Shown here in pieces: positions 8,726 through 17,124 of a stretch of 51,798 nucleotides of DNA. Within the stretch, counting starts at the first letter, position 1. The number at the start of each line of letters is the position of its first letter. Source of the stretch: Syntrophomonadaceae bacterium (GTDB lineage Bacteria; Bacillota; Syntrophomonadia; Syntrophomonadales; DTU052); contig JAAYDA010000069.1 in assembly GCA_012729505.1 (NCBI GenBank), positions 1-51,798 on the forward strand. Reading direction: 5' to 3'. A program made the position numbers and the translations under genes. The notes under the pieces are model-generated. The model did not search any database. It was not told the origin of the DNA and worked only from the letters and a program-made list of their open reading frames with translations.

Positions 8726-10081
8726 ATGAAACACCATCCGATTTTAATAATAGGTCATCGCAACCCAGATATAGACTCGATTGCGTCAGCTATTGCCTAT
8801 GCCCGGCTGAAGGAGATGGAGGGCAATACTAAGGTTATGGCCGGGGCCGCCGGGCAGCTGAATCGGGAAACCAGTTATGTTCTTGAAAAGCTGAGGATTC
8901 AACCCCCACCTTTGATTTCCGACGTTAAGGCTCGGGTCGAAGATTTACTGGATAATGAACCGGTGGTAATGCTTCATCCCGTTATGAAGCTGGGAGAAGC
9001 TGCTAATTTGCTTAGAGACAGACAATCAAAAACCCTGGCTATCACTGATAAAAATCAGCGGCTGTTAGGGGTAATGACGGTAGGGGACTTGGCGATGATA
9101 TTGCTGGATGGCGTAGGCGACCCGAACAGCCCCGAGGAAGCCGGAACCAGAGTACAGAGAATTATGGATACACCGTTATCAGAAATCATGAAGCCTCAGA
9201 ATCTGGTGGTATTTGACCAGAGTGATTTGGTGGCCGAGGCACGTGACATGATGTTAAAGACCCGTTATCGCAACTATCCGGTGGTTGATGAAGGCAATCA
9301 TTTCCTGGGGATGATATCCAGATACCATTTGTTGGGTATGCAAAGGAAGCCGGTGATTCTGGTCGATCACAATGAAAAGAGCCAGGCTTTGGAAGGCATT
9401 GAGGAGGCCGATCTATTAGAGATAATTGATCACCATCGGGTAGGGGATCTGGAAAGCATCAGTCCCATATATTTCAGAAATGAACCGGTGGGAGCAACTT
9501 GTACCCTGATAGCCAAAATCTACATAGAAAAAGGATATACACCTGAACCGAAAATCGCCGGGTTACTATTGTCCGGGATTCTGTCTGATACTATGATTTT
9601 TAAGTCACCAACCACTACCGGAACTGATCGGGAGATTGCTGAGTGGTTGGCTGAAATAAGCGGCTTGGAAATTGAAGAATGGGGCCGGGAGATTTTCCGG
9701 GTGGCTTCTCCCCTTGATTTAAACGAAACCCGAAATGCCATTAACGAAGACCTGAAAGAGTACAAATATGGCAACACAACCTTCGCCGTAGCCCAGATTG
9801 AAACGGCCGACATGACACACCTTGAACAGTATTTTCCGGAAATTCAAGAGACTATCGAGAAGATTAGTGCATCAAGAGGTTATGACTTGATGTTTTTGAT
9901 GGTAACCGATATTTTTGTAGGGGGGACTCAGCTGTTAATTGCCGGTGAGAAAGGTGATTTAGGAGTCAGGATCTTCAGCGATAATCACCGGCATGAGCTT
10001 TTCCTGAAAGGGGTTCTCTCCAGGAAAAAACAGATAATTCCTATTATTTTCCGGGGATTGGCCCAAAACGAATTAGTCTAG
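8726..10081 (+). CDS. ppaC: Manganese-dependent inorganic pyrophosphatase with CBS domains
   Basis: Family II (DHH) pyrophosphatase of about 451 residues that hydrolyses PPi in the cytoplasm. The metal-binding motifs are GHRNPDIDS at the N-terminus, VDHNE and the DHH of IDHHRVGD. The C-terminal DHHA2 domain has the PPi-binding SRKKQ (SRKKQIIPI). Two CBS domains are inserted between them (about residues 70-215). They bind adenine nucleotides and make the enzyme AMP-inhibited and ATP-activated in known cases. There is no DRTGG domain, as in the shorter Moorella-type enzymes. The ATG at 8726 has TGAGGAAG six bases upstream. A GTG at 8711 overlapping the previous stop is possible. PPi from the AMP-forming acyl-CoA ligases is an obvious substrate. 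Confidence 0.92.
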   Translation: MKHHPILIIGHRNPDIDSIASAIAYARLKEMEGNTKVMAGAAGQLNRETSYVLEKLRIQPPPLISDVKARVEDLLDNEPVVMLHPVMKLGEAANLLRDRQSKTLAITDKNQRLLGVMTVGDLAMILLDGVGDPNSPEEAGTRVQRIMDTPLSEIMKPQNLVVFDQSDLVAEARDMMLKTRYRNYPVVDEGNHFLGMISRYHLLGMQRKPVILVDHNEKSQALEGIEEADLLEIIDHHRVGDLESISPIYFRNEPVGATCTLIAKIYIEKGYTPEPKIAGLLLSGILSDTMIFKSPTTTGTDREIAEWLAEISGLEIEEWGREIFRVASPLDLNETRNAINEDLKEYKYGNTTFAVAQIETADMTHLEQYFPEIQETIEKISASRGYDLMFLMVTDIFVGGTQLLIAGEKGDLGVRIFSDNHRHELFLKGVLSRKKQIIPIIFRGLAQNELV

Positions 10082-10124
10082 GCAAGAGTCGGAACGCTTA
10101 ACAGAAAAGAAGTCAGGAGATATA

Positions 10125-10619
10125 ATGATGGGTATTATGGTTAGAGAATTCAAATGTGAAGATATTCCGGCCATGATTATTATATGGAATGAAATCGTGG
10201 AGGAAGGAATCGCTTTTCCTCAAATGGAGCTGCTGGATGAAAAGAGTGGCCAGGATTTTTTTAACAGCCAATCCTTTACCGGAGTGGCCATCGAGGAAGA
10301 TACCGGTCAAATAGTCGGGCTGTATATTCTGCACCCGAACAATATTGGCAGATGCGGACATATTTCTAATGCCAGCTATGCTGTAAAGAGCCATGAGCGA
10401 GGAAAGAGAATCGGGGAGATTATGGTTTTGCATTGTATTGCCAAGGCCAGGGAAAGCGGCTTTAAGATATTGCAGTTTAATGCGGTGGTAAGCACTAATA
10501 TCCCTGCTCTTTGCTTATATGCGAAGCTGGGCTTTGTACAGATGGGTACTATTCCCGGAGGGTTTCTCATGAAGGATGGAAGTTATCAGGACATCATTCC
10601 GCATTATTGTATTTTGTAA
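10125..10619 (+). CDS. GNAT-family N-acetyltransferase
   Basis: A 164-residue GNAT protein of the phosphinothricin-acetyltransferase/RimJ-like type. A conserved acetyl-CoA binding loop (SHERGKRIGEIM, a Q/RxxGxG/A-like motif) is followed by FNAVVSTNIPALCLYAKLGF, the beta5-alpha4 region of the fold. The substrate cannot be told. The ribosome binding site AGGAG precedes two possible ATGs (10125 and 10128). It ends the larA operon, 43 bases after the pyrophosphatase. Confidence 0.8.
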   Translation: MMGIMVREFKCEDIPAMIIIWNEIVEEGIAFPQMELLDEKSGQDFFNSQSFTGVAIEEDTGQIVGLYILHPNNIGRCGHISNASYAVKSHERGKRIGEIMVLHCIAKARESGFKILQFNAVVSTNIPALCLYAKLGFVQMGTIPGGFLMKDGSYQDIIPHYCIL

Positions 10620-10636
10620 AAAACAGGTTCCATTAA

Positions 10637-10810
10637 CTGCTGGGCAAACCGGATAATGCCGCTGGGGAAGTGGTATTTGTGTTCCGGACCGCTCCGGTTC
10701 AGCCTCAGGCAGGGGGAATGATTAACGGGCTCATTGCTCTGGCGGTAGTGATGGTTATTTTAGCCGCTGTGGGCAGAGGGCAGACAACCTCAGTTAAGCT
10801 GGAAGCCTGA
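10637..10810 (+). pseudogene. Possible gene remnant with one membrane segment
   Basis: A 57-codon open frame follows a stop codon at 10634. It has no ATG until codon 28 and only weak starts (GTG at 10670 and 10679 after GGGGAA). The predicted peptide reads like protein: a polar start, then a hydrophobic stretch (GLIALAVVMVILAAVG) and a short polar tail. I do not recognise it. It may be the 3' end of a lost membrane protein gene or a small membrane protein. Confidence 0.3.
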
Positions 10811-10852
10811 TTGCGACAATGCACATAATCTAGCCAGGCCGATAACGGGAGC

Positions 10853-10953
10853 TAAGATCAAGACGCCAGATAAGTCTGCGATTGAGGTGTACATTAGGTA
10901 CGTTGATTGAGCGGACTTTTCTGTCAACGCAGAGATTCGCTTATGTAATAGGT
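10853..10953 (+). repeat. Palindromic repeat family, copy A (extended)
   Basis: The core at 10872-10920 has 8-bp outer arms (AAGTCTGC / GCGGACTT, one T-G pair) around an inner GTAC...GTAC pair and ends in TTTT. About 42 of 49 core bases match copy D by eye, and similarity continues on both sides over about 100 bases. Translated in the shared frame, it keeps KSAIExYIRYxD but has an in-frame TGA. Confidence 0.75.
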
Positions 10954-10958
10954 CTGAA

Positions 10959-10983
10959 CACCCTCCATTGGAGGGTGAATTTT
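10959..10983 (+). terminator. Rho-independent terminator
   Basis: A perfect 8-bp stem, CACCCTCC (10959-10966) with GGAGGGTG (10970-10977), a 3-base loop and AATTTTTT after it. It is the clear end of the larA-to-GNAT transcript. Confidence 0.85.
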
Positions 10984-11151
10984 TTCGGCACTGACCTGCT
11001 GTTTGTACCTGTTGACAAAAAGTCCGGCGGGACCTTGGTTACAGCTGCAAAATGCCAGCTTACCATCTATTGACAACAGTAATTAGGTTTTATTTTGCGT
11101 GAAAGCCTGGCATTCTGAAAGTAGTTGAAGCATTAGTTGGAGGGATTATAA

Positions 11152-11862
11152 ATGCAGCCTGAGTTTGCAGCGGGATATAAAATAATGCTTGTATATTTTT
11201 TGGTCTGTGCCATAAGTGCAATTATCTTACGCCAGTTTATCCCAGTGCCTAAGGAGGTCTTTCGAAAAACTCTGCATATGATAGTTTTGGGCTCAATTTT
11301 CATCTTGATATATGGTTTCAAGACTTGGTGGATATCGGCATTGGCAGCGGTGGTATTTATTGCGATGGTATATCCTATTCTGGCGTTGGCAGAACACATA
11401 CCCGGCTATTCTCAACTGCTGACAGAACGAAAGCCCGGAGAAGTTAAAACCAGCCTGATAGCGGTGTTCGCTACTTTTGCATTGCTGATTTGTGTATGCT
11501 GGGGTTTGTTAGGGAAAAAATATTTAATAATCGCATCGGTTCTGGCCTGGGGTTTAGGTGACGCAGCGGCGGCATTGGTTGGCAAACGCTTCGGACGGCA
11601 CTTTATTGAAGGAAAGCTGGTTGAAGGACGCAAAAGTCTGGAGGGGACTCTGGCCATGTTTGGGGTTTCTTTTGCGGCGGTAATGGTGGTCCTGCTTGTA
11701 CATGGCTCAGTGAAGTGGTATGCTTACGTCCCGATTGCGGTGGTGACTGCGGCGGTATGTGCAGTTGTAGAGCTTTATACCAAGGCTGGCATGGATACGG
11801 TGACTTGTCCGCTGGCAGCGGCGGCAGTTATGATTCCGTTAGTTGGTATTTTGGGGGGGTGA
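11152..11862 (+). CDS. Dolichol/phytol-kinase-like CTP-dependent membrane lipid kinase
   Basis: A 236-residue integral membrane protein with about seven hydrophobic segments. It has the signature of the SEC59/DGK1/VTE5 group: RKTLHM near residue 40, and GLGDAAAALVGKRFG followed by GRKSLEGTLAM. In this group the motifs bind CTP to phosphorylate a polyprenol, phytol or diacylglycerol. It is often annotated as a phosphatidate cytidylyltransferase relative. In this bacterium the likely substrate is a polyprenol or diacylglycerol (inference). The ATG follows GGAGGG. It is the first gene of a four-gene set with a CDF-like protein and an ABC transporter. Confidence 0.75.
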   Translation: MQPEFAAGYKIMLVYFLVCAISAIILRQFIPVPKEVFRKTLHMIVLGSIFILIYGFKTWWISALAAVVFIAMVYPILALAEHIPGYSQLLTERKPGEVKTSLIAVFATFALLICVCWGLLGKKYLIIASVLAWGLGDAAAALVGKRFGRHFIEGKLVEGRKSLEGTLAMFGVSFAAVMVVLLVHGSVKWYAYVPIAVVTAAVCAVVELYTKAGMDTVTCPLAAAAVMIPLVGILGG

Positions 11863-11866
11863 TGTT

Positions 11867-12502
11867 GTGAAAACAAAATCAGGTGAGCGCACACTATTGG
11901 CTTCGGTGCTGCTGAGCTTGCCAGGCCCCATAGTCTTAGGAGCGGCACTTTTTTTTGGCCGCTCATCTACCCAATTAGCTGATTTTATTCGGCGTACTGC
12001 CGAGCTGATAGCTATAATTGTATCATGGATAATTTTCCGTATTGTCCATAATAGTGCTGAGCCGGACCTGGCTCGCAAGGAAAAGCTGGAACACATAGCC
12101 AACTTATGTGTAGGAGGAGCAATGTGTTTGTCCGGCTTGGTTATGATTTTGGTAGCACTGTTATCACATGAGACAGAAAAAGGCAACGTTATTCCAGGAT
12201 TGGTAATCGCATTGCTGGGGTTAACGGTTAACACCTGGTTCTGGCTGCGTTACCGCAAACTCAATCATGAAAAGCCGAATGCAATATTAGCCGTTCAAAG
12301 CAAGCTCTACCGTGCCAAATCACTGGTGGATGCCTGTGTGGCCGCAGCGTTAGCCGTCATTGTCGTTGCACCTGCTTCACCGGCGGTAATGTATGTGGAC
12401 CTGGGTGGTTCGATAATTGTTGCTGTCTATCTGATTTTGAATGGCAGTGCTGCCATACGCGGCAAACCGGCGGAAGTAAACTCACTGCCAGAGCCGCTCT
12501 GA
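11867..12502 (+). CDS. Membrane protein resembling the CDF cation-efflux transmembrane domain
   Basis: About 211 residues with five or six hydrophobic segments. The layout, including KSLVDACVAAAL in the fifth segment and a final hydrophobic segment near AVYLILNG, resembles the transmembrane domain of cation diffusion facilitators. It has no cytoplasmic C-terminal domain. The metal-binding HxxxD/DxxxD pairs are not complete: only one aspartate is seen in the expected place, so metal transport is doubtful. The GTG at 11867 follows a GGGGGG run by 7-8 bases and starts 4 bases after the previous stop, so the two are translationally coupled. Confidence 0.6.
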   Translation: MKTKSGERTLLASVLLSLPGPIVLGAALFFGRSSTQLADFIRRTAELIAIIVSWIIFRIVHNSAEPDLARKEKLEHIANLCVGGAMCLSGLVMILVALLSHETEKGNVIPGLVIALLGLTVNTWFWLRYRKLNHEKPNAILAVQSKLYRAKSLVDACVAAALAVIVVAPASPAVMYVDLGGSIIVAVYLILNGSAAIRGKPAEVNSLPEPL

Positions 12503-12551
12503 AGCTGTGTACCTGATAGAAAAGAAAAAACCTGATTTTGCGGAGGTTACT

Positions 12552-13259
12552 ATGCTGGAAATTGAACATGTGACTAAAAAATACGGCAAGGTTGTAGCCA
12601 ATGACGATATCAGCTTTAAAGTGGATGCAGGACAGATCGCAATTCTTCTCGGACCGAACGGGGCCGGAAAATCAACGATTATCAAATGTATTGCCGGGCT
12701 GCTGCGTTTTGATGGCAAGATTACTATTGAGGGCCACAATAATAAAACTCTGGAAGCTAAAAAATTGTTGGGCTATATACCTGAGACTCCGTCAGTCTAT
12801 GATCTGCTGACCGTAGAGGAGCACCTGGAATTTATTCGCCGTGCCTATCGTATGGAAGATGACGGGGGTGGAAAACAGTTGCTGGAACGTTTTGAACTGG
12901 CGGATAAGAAAAACAAGCTTGGTAAAGAGTTATCCAAAGGGATGCAACAGAAACTATCCATCTGCTGTGCAATGGTTCATCATCCCCGGGTAATCATTTT
13001 TGATGAGCCTATGGTAGGACTTGACCCTCATGCCATAAAAGAGATGAAGGCATTGTTCCGGGAGCAAAAGGAAGCAGGGGCAGCCTTGCTCATTTCCACT
13101 CATATGATTGACAGTGTGGAGGATTACTGGGATGCAACCCATATTATGATAAACGGTGGTTTTGCCGCCACCAAGTACAATCATCCCGATGATCTGCAAA
13201 CCCAAAGTCTGGAGGAGCTCTTTTTTGCAATTACTGAAAAAGGCGATGTTGATCATTGA
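12552..13259 (+). CDS. ABC transporter ATP-binding protein
   Basis: A 235-residue ABC ATPase with Walker A GPNGAGKS (34-41), signature LSKGMQQK, Walker B VIIFDEP and a switch histidine in STHM. It resembles EcsA/CcmA-type exporters. The frame opens at a GTG at 12507, but the ATG at 12552 has GGAGG 6 bases upstream and begins with the normal MLEIEHVTKKYG, so it is chosen. The last codons lie in a local duplication: ITEKG occurs at the C-terminus and again 31 bases later, just past the stop. It pairs with the permease that starts 27 bases downstream. Confidence 0.9.
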   Translation: MLEIEHVTKKYGKVVANDDISFKVDAGQIAILLGPNGAGKSTIIKCIAGLLRFDGKITIEGHNNKTLEAKKLLGYIPETPSVYDLLTVEEHLEFIRRAYRMEDDGGGKQLLERFELADKKNKLGKELSKGMQQKLSICCAMVHHPRVIIFDEPMVGLDPHAIKEMKALFREQKEAGAALLISTHMIDSVEDYWDATHIMINGGFAATKYNHPDDLQTQSLEELFFAITEKGDVDH

Positions 13260-13276
13260 CATTACTGAAAAAGGCG
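13230..13276 (+). repeat. Short direct repeat at the ABC ATPase stop codon
   Basis: Sixteen bases (ATTACTGAAAAAGGCG) occur at 13230-13245 and again at 13261-13276, a period of 31 bases. The second copy, read in its own frame, would end ITEKGGAD-stop. A recent tandem duplication has probably changed the C-terminus of the ATPase. Confidence 0.75.
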
Positions 13277-13286
13277 GGGCGGATTG

Positions 13287-14843
13287 ATGAATTCTCTAGC
13301 ATATATTTACCTCATGCGGCTGAAAAACGGCATAAAAGAGCTGATCAAAAAACCGGCGCAGCTAATCTATATTCTGTTTCTCCTTGGACTGATAATATTT
13401 TCTTTGACTGCGGGGGATAACCGGTCGGCAGAAACCGCATTTCGCGATTCTGCAGAATTGACGGCTATGGCTACAGCACTATATATTGTCATGTTCCTAA
13501 TGACCGTACATAACGGCTTTTCCAAAGGCGGCGCCATGTTTACCATGTCTGACGTAAATCTGGTGTTTCCAGCTCCTTTGAGCCCTTCAAGGGTGCTGTT
13601 CTATGGTTTGTTTCGCCAGATTAACACTTCATTGCTGTTGGGGCTGGTGATTTTGTTTCAATATGGATGGCTGAGCAACACTTACGGTGTGTCCGTCATG
13701 GTCTTGCTCAGCTTATTCTTGGGGTATGTGGCCACAGTGTTTTTGGGGCAGGTTACCGCTATGACTATCTACACCCTTTCCAGCAGTGATGAAGGTCTGA
13801 GAAAACGATTGCATGCCTTGGTGTGGATTTTAACTGCACTGCTGGTTCTTTATGCAGGTCTATATGTTTGGCAGTTTGCGGGAGATGGGATTTTGTCTGC
13901 GGCGGCAGCCGCGGCCAACAGTCTTGTGGCGCGATGCTTTCCGGTGGGCGGCTGGCTGGGATGGGTTTTTGCAGCGTCTGTCAGCGGAACAATCTTTATT
14001 CCCGGCCTGCTTGCCGGCTTAGCTTGGCTGGCTCTGCTGGTGGGCTTGATTAACATATCTGATCGAGACTGGTACGAAGATGTACTTAAAACTGCCGAGC
14101 TGACCCAATCAGCGGTGGTGGCCCAAAGAAAAGGCAACCTGGAAGCGGTGCCGGCAAAAGTGCGGATAGGCAGGACCGGATTGAATAAAGGGTGGGGTGC
14201 CGATACTTTTTACTACAAACACAAAATCGAAAACCGGCGTGGGGGATTATTCCTGCTTAACCGCAGCTCGCTGATTTTTGCAGTGCTCATCATTATTATG
14301 TCCCTGTTCATGAGGGAGGGTGGTATCGCAGCCATATTCGCCTTTGCCACCTATATGCAGCTGTTCACCACCGTGATGGGACGCATCAATAAGGAACTGA
14401 CCATTCATTTCATATATGTGGTGCCGGAACCTCCTTTCGCCAAACTGGTACAGAGCCTACGGGAAATGCTGCCGGGAGCTTTAATCGAAGCGGTTATAAT
14501 ATTCATCCCCGTGGGGTTTATATTAGGCTTGGGCAAGGCCGATATAGCTACCTGCGTCCTGGCTCGTTTCAGCTTTGCTCTGCTGTTTGCAGCGGGCAAT
14601 ATTATCGTGGAAAGATTCTGGAGCGGCGCAAGCAAGATGCTAACCATCTTTCTTTATTTTCTAATTATGGTGGTTCTGGCAGCCCCGGGGCTGATCCTGG
14701 CGGTGTTGGCAAGTTCCAATTTGATGCTGATCAGTGAGAATGTAACCGTCTTTTTGATGATGGCAATAGCAAATATCCCAGTGTCTTTTTTGGTCTTGTT
14801 CCTGTGCCGCAACATGCTGCAACACGCTGAATTGAATTATTAA
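13287..14843 (+). CDS. ABC exporter permease
   Basis: A 518-residue membrane protein with about ten to twelve hydrophobic segments and a cytoplasmic stretch near the middle (about residues 260-320). This layout matches putative ABC exporter permeases such as the EcsB/YthQ-like group. The substrate is unknown. The ATG at 13287 follows GGCGGGGCGGA; a TTG one codon earlier is less likely. Together with the ATPase upstream it forms a complete exporter. A 12-bp perfect hairpin follows its stop, ending the operon. Confidence 0.8.
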   Translation: MNSLAYIYLMRLKNGIKELIKKPAQLIYILFLLGLIIFSLTAGDNRSAETAFRDSAELTAMATALYIVMFLMTVHNGFSKGGAMFTMSDVNLVFPAPLSPSRVLFYGLFRQINTSLLLGLVILFQYGWLSNTYGVSVMVLLSLFLGYVATVFLGQVTAMTIYTLSSSDEGLRKRLHALVWILTALLVLYAGLYVWQFAGDGILSAAAAAANSLVARCFPVGGWLGWVFAASVSGTIFIPGLLAGLAWLALLVGLINISDRDWYEDVLKTAELTQSAVVAQRKGNLEAVPAKVRIGRTGLNKGWGADTFYYKHKIENRRGGLFLLNRSSLIFAVLIIIMSLFMREGGIAAIFAFATYMQLFTTVMGRINKELTIHFIYVVPEPPFAKLVQSLREMLPGALIEAVIIFIPVGFILGLGKADIATCVLARFSFALLFAAGNIIVERFWSGASKMLTIFLYFLIMVVLAAPGLILAVLASSNLMLISENVTVFLMMAIANIPVSFLVLFLCRNMLQHAELNY

Positions 14844-14866
14844 GGCAGGGAGTTCTCAAACAAAAA

Positions 14867-14932
14867 TGAATGCATCACAGGTACTCGCCGTGATGCATTC
14901 AAAATAGACGGGACAGACAGTTTGTCCCGGTG
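14867..14932. terminator. Two convergent hairpins between permease and acyl-CoA ligase
   Basis: The first hairpin has a perfect 12-bp stem (14867-14878 with 14890-14901) followed by AAAATA. The second, CGGGACA (14909-14915) with TGTCCCG (14923-14929), lies right after the stop of the minus-strand ligase. Together they end both converging transcripts. Confidence 0.7.
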
Positions 14933-14934
14933 TC

Positions 14935-16605
14935 TTAGCCGCTTTTAGCGGCCTCTTCCGCCCGCAGATCCTTGCGCAGGATCTTGCCGGTGCCGGTCTT
15001 GGGCAGGGAGTCGCGGAATTCGATAGCCCGAGGGTATTTATAGACCGACATCTGCTCACGGGCCCAGGCCACCAGTTCTTCTTCAGTGACTTTCCCAACA
15101 AAGTCGGGTTTCAGCACCACAAAGGCTTTTACATCTTCACCCCGGTAATCATGGGGAATACCAATTATCGCGCACTCATCGACAGCAGGGTGTTTGTAAA
15201 GGTATTCTTCCACCTCGGCAGGGAAGACGCTATAACCCGAAGCTTTGATCATTTCCTTCAGCCGGCCGCACAACCAGACGAAACCGTCCTCATCAATCTT
15301 GGCGATGTCGCCGGTTTTTACCCAACCAGGTTCCGGAAAGATTTCGGCTGTGGCTGTGGGGTTGTTCCAATAGCCGACTGCCACACTGTTATCATGAATC
15401 CAGAGTTCTCCTTCTTCACCCATGGGCATATCCTTATAGTTGTCTTCCGGATCTACAATGCGGATATCAACTCCGGAGAAAGGGAAGCCGATACTGCCGG
15501 GTTTAATCCATCGAGGAATTGTCTGAATAACTGTGGATACGGTTTCACTCATTCCGTAACCTTCCGCCAGGCGAATACCAAGGTCAAAGTATTTTTGTTG
15601 AACCGCTTCAGGTAGCGGCGCTCCGCCCATCCATGCGAGTTTCCAGGAGCTCAAATCATATTTCCCAGAATCGGGGTGGTTAATCAGAGCAATATTCATT
15701 GTGGTTATGGCGCCAAAACTGGTAACACGATAATGGCTGATGGCTTTTAAGGCTGTCAAGGGGTCGAAACGTGCTAGTATCACGATGGTGCTGCCTACAT
15801 AAACCGGAGAAATCATATGAGCGACCATTCCGGTAATGTGAAAGAGCGGTAGTGCAGCCAGGTTTATATCGTCTACCCATGCCGCATTATGGGAGTACAT
15901 GATGGCTTTCCATAAAAGGTTCCTATGAACCAGTATTGCGCCTTTGGGATAACCGGTAGTCCCTGAAGTGTACTGAAGCTGAGCTACGTCCTCCAGATCC
16001 AGCGATTCGATCTTCTCAATTGGATCGGCGCTGATAAATTCCTGCCAGCTGATAGCGCCGGGGCATGGTGGGTTGTCAGCGACGATATCATCAGGAAAAG
16101 GGAGCACAGGTTCTTCAGGGAGATATTCACTTAAGGATGTGACAATAACTTTTTCTAATGCTGTCAGACCATCACGAGCCTGCTCATAAACCGGATAAAG
16201 TCTGTCTTCCAGGATGGCAACCTTGGCGCCGCTATCGTTTAGAATGTACTGAAGCTCACCCTTCTTAAACATCGGGCTTCCTGGTACAACTACCGCACCA
16301 ACAGCGTGAATACCAAAATAAGCGAAAACAAACTGGGGACAATTCTGCATTCCAATATAAACCCGGTCACCCTTTTTCACTCCGAGCCGTTTTAGACCGC
16401 CTGCTACTTTTAATACCATATCTTTGAGTTCTGTCCAGGAAAATTCGGTTCCATAATAGATGAGAGAGGTTTTATCGCGGAATTTGTAAGCATTGTAAAC
16501 CAGGTGCTGAACAATCGGGTCTCGTCCCATGAAGACATCTTTGCCAAGGATATAGTCGTTTTGATAGTGTTTTTCCCATATTCTTTCCATAGGCTTAAAT
16601 TTCAT
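14935..16605 (-). CDS. AMP-forming acyl-CoA synthetase (medium/long-chain type)
   Basis: A 556-residue enzyme that activates a carboxylic acid to acyl-CoA with ATP, releasing AMP and PPi. Class I adenylation motifs in order: YTSGTTGYPKGA (P-loop), GYGMSET, GWVKTGDIAKIDEDGF, GRLKEMIKASGYSVFP (hinge) and the C-terminal catalytic lysine in PKTGTGKILRKDL. The frame is open to 16689, but the ATG at 16605 has AAGGAGG about 9 bases upstream and is clearly the start. It is a single minus-strand gene convergent with the ABC permease. Fatty acid is the likely substrate, given the neighbours; the chain length cannot be told. Confidence 0.9.
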   Translation of the reverse strand: MKFKPMERIWEKHYQNDYILGKDVFMGRDPIVQHLVYNAYKFRDKTSLIYYGTEFSWTELKDMVLKVAGGLKRLGVKKGDRVYIGMQNCPQFVFAYFGIHAVGAVVVPGSPMFKKGELQYILNDSGAKVAILEDRLYPVYEQARDGLTALEKVIVTSLSEYLPEEPVLPFPDDIVADNPPCPGAISWQEFISADPIEKIESLDLEDVAQLQYTSGTTGYPKGAILVHRNLLWKAIMYSHNAAWVDDINLAALPLFHITGMVAHMISPVYVGSTIVILARFDPLTALKAISHYRVTSFGAITTMNIALINHPDSGKYDLSSWKLAWMGGAPLPEAVQQKYFDLGIRLAEGYGMSETVSTVIQTIPRWIKPGSIGFPFSGVDIRIVDPEDNYKDMPMGEEGELWIHDNSVAVGYWNNPTATAEIFPEPGWVKTGDIAKIDEDGFVWLCGRLKEMIKASGYSVFPAEVEEYLYKHPAVDECAIIGIPHDYRGEDVKAFVVLKPDFVGKVTEEELVAWAREQMSVYKYPRAIEFRDSLPKTGTGKILRKDLRAEEAAKSG

Positions 16606-17124
16606 TATTATTGCCCTCCTTAAAACACCGATACTATTACGTCTTGCAGAAATAACAGCCAGCATCATGGAGCCAAGCCGTTGCAGCAATTCTCGAAAGC
16701 TGCAGGTGATTTTGTCAGAGCAGAATAGTGGGATAACATCCTAGCTATTCGTCTATTCGTAGTGTGTAACGCTGGAGAAAAATTTGTAATAATTAATGAT
16801 TATGAACCGTGCGAGATCGTCCAGCGCAGAGAAACCGTGTTCATCTGGCCATGCAGGGCAAAGCATCATGCTGGACTGTTTTGAGTGAAGTTCACCTCCA
16901 ATCAGGGAACACCCCATTTTTCTATATCTATATCCGGGAGACTCCTCCTTGCAATAGCTTGACAACATACAGAATAAACGCAAAATTGACCATGTTAAGG
17001 AAAATTTAATTATTGAAACAATTCAATTTTAGCACGTTATAAACACATAAGGATAGGGTTAGTTCTCAAACTATTTGAATAATGAGTGGTCCAATCTTTT
17101 TCAACATGGCATTTTCGGGATTGT
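16606..17124. other. Intergenic region between divergent ligase and CoA-transferase genes
   Basis: No convincing gene seen; short frames on both strands lack start signals. A distant inverted pair GTCCAGC/GCTGGAC lies near 16820-16880, and TTGACA near 16959 has no clear -10. ATTGAA (17012-17017) / TTCAAT (17022-17027) form a small dyad with a 4-base gap in AT-rich sequence, a possible operator for the gene at 17125. Confidence 0.5.
17012..17027. promoter_or_regulatory. Small dyad upstream of the CoA-transferase gene (possible operator)
   Basis: A perfect 6-bp inverted repeat, ATTGAA-ACAA-TTCAAT, lies about 100 bases before the start codon in an AT-rich stretch. It could bind a TetR- or FadR-like repressor. 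It is short and could be chance. Confidence 0.25.

Larger units (their letters stand above)
10811..11151. other. Non-coding gap with palindromic repeat copy A, terminator and inverted repeat
   Basis: No intact gene seen. The gap holds repeat copy A (10853-10953), a terminator (10959-10983), a TTGACA at 11070-11075 without a clear -10, and an inverted repeat AATGCCAG (11051-11058) / CTGGCATT (11107-11114) just before the next operon. Confidence 0.6.

Noticed and set aside
16753-17009. Short frames on both strands between the ligase and CoA-transferase genes
   Set aside because: No start signals and no recognisable domain; treated as intergenic.
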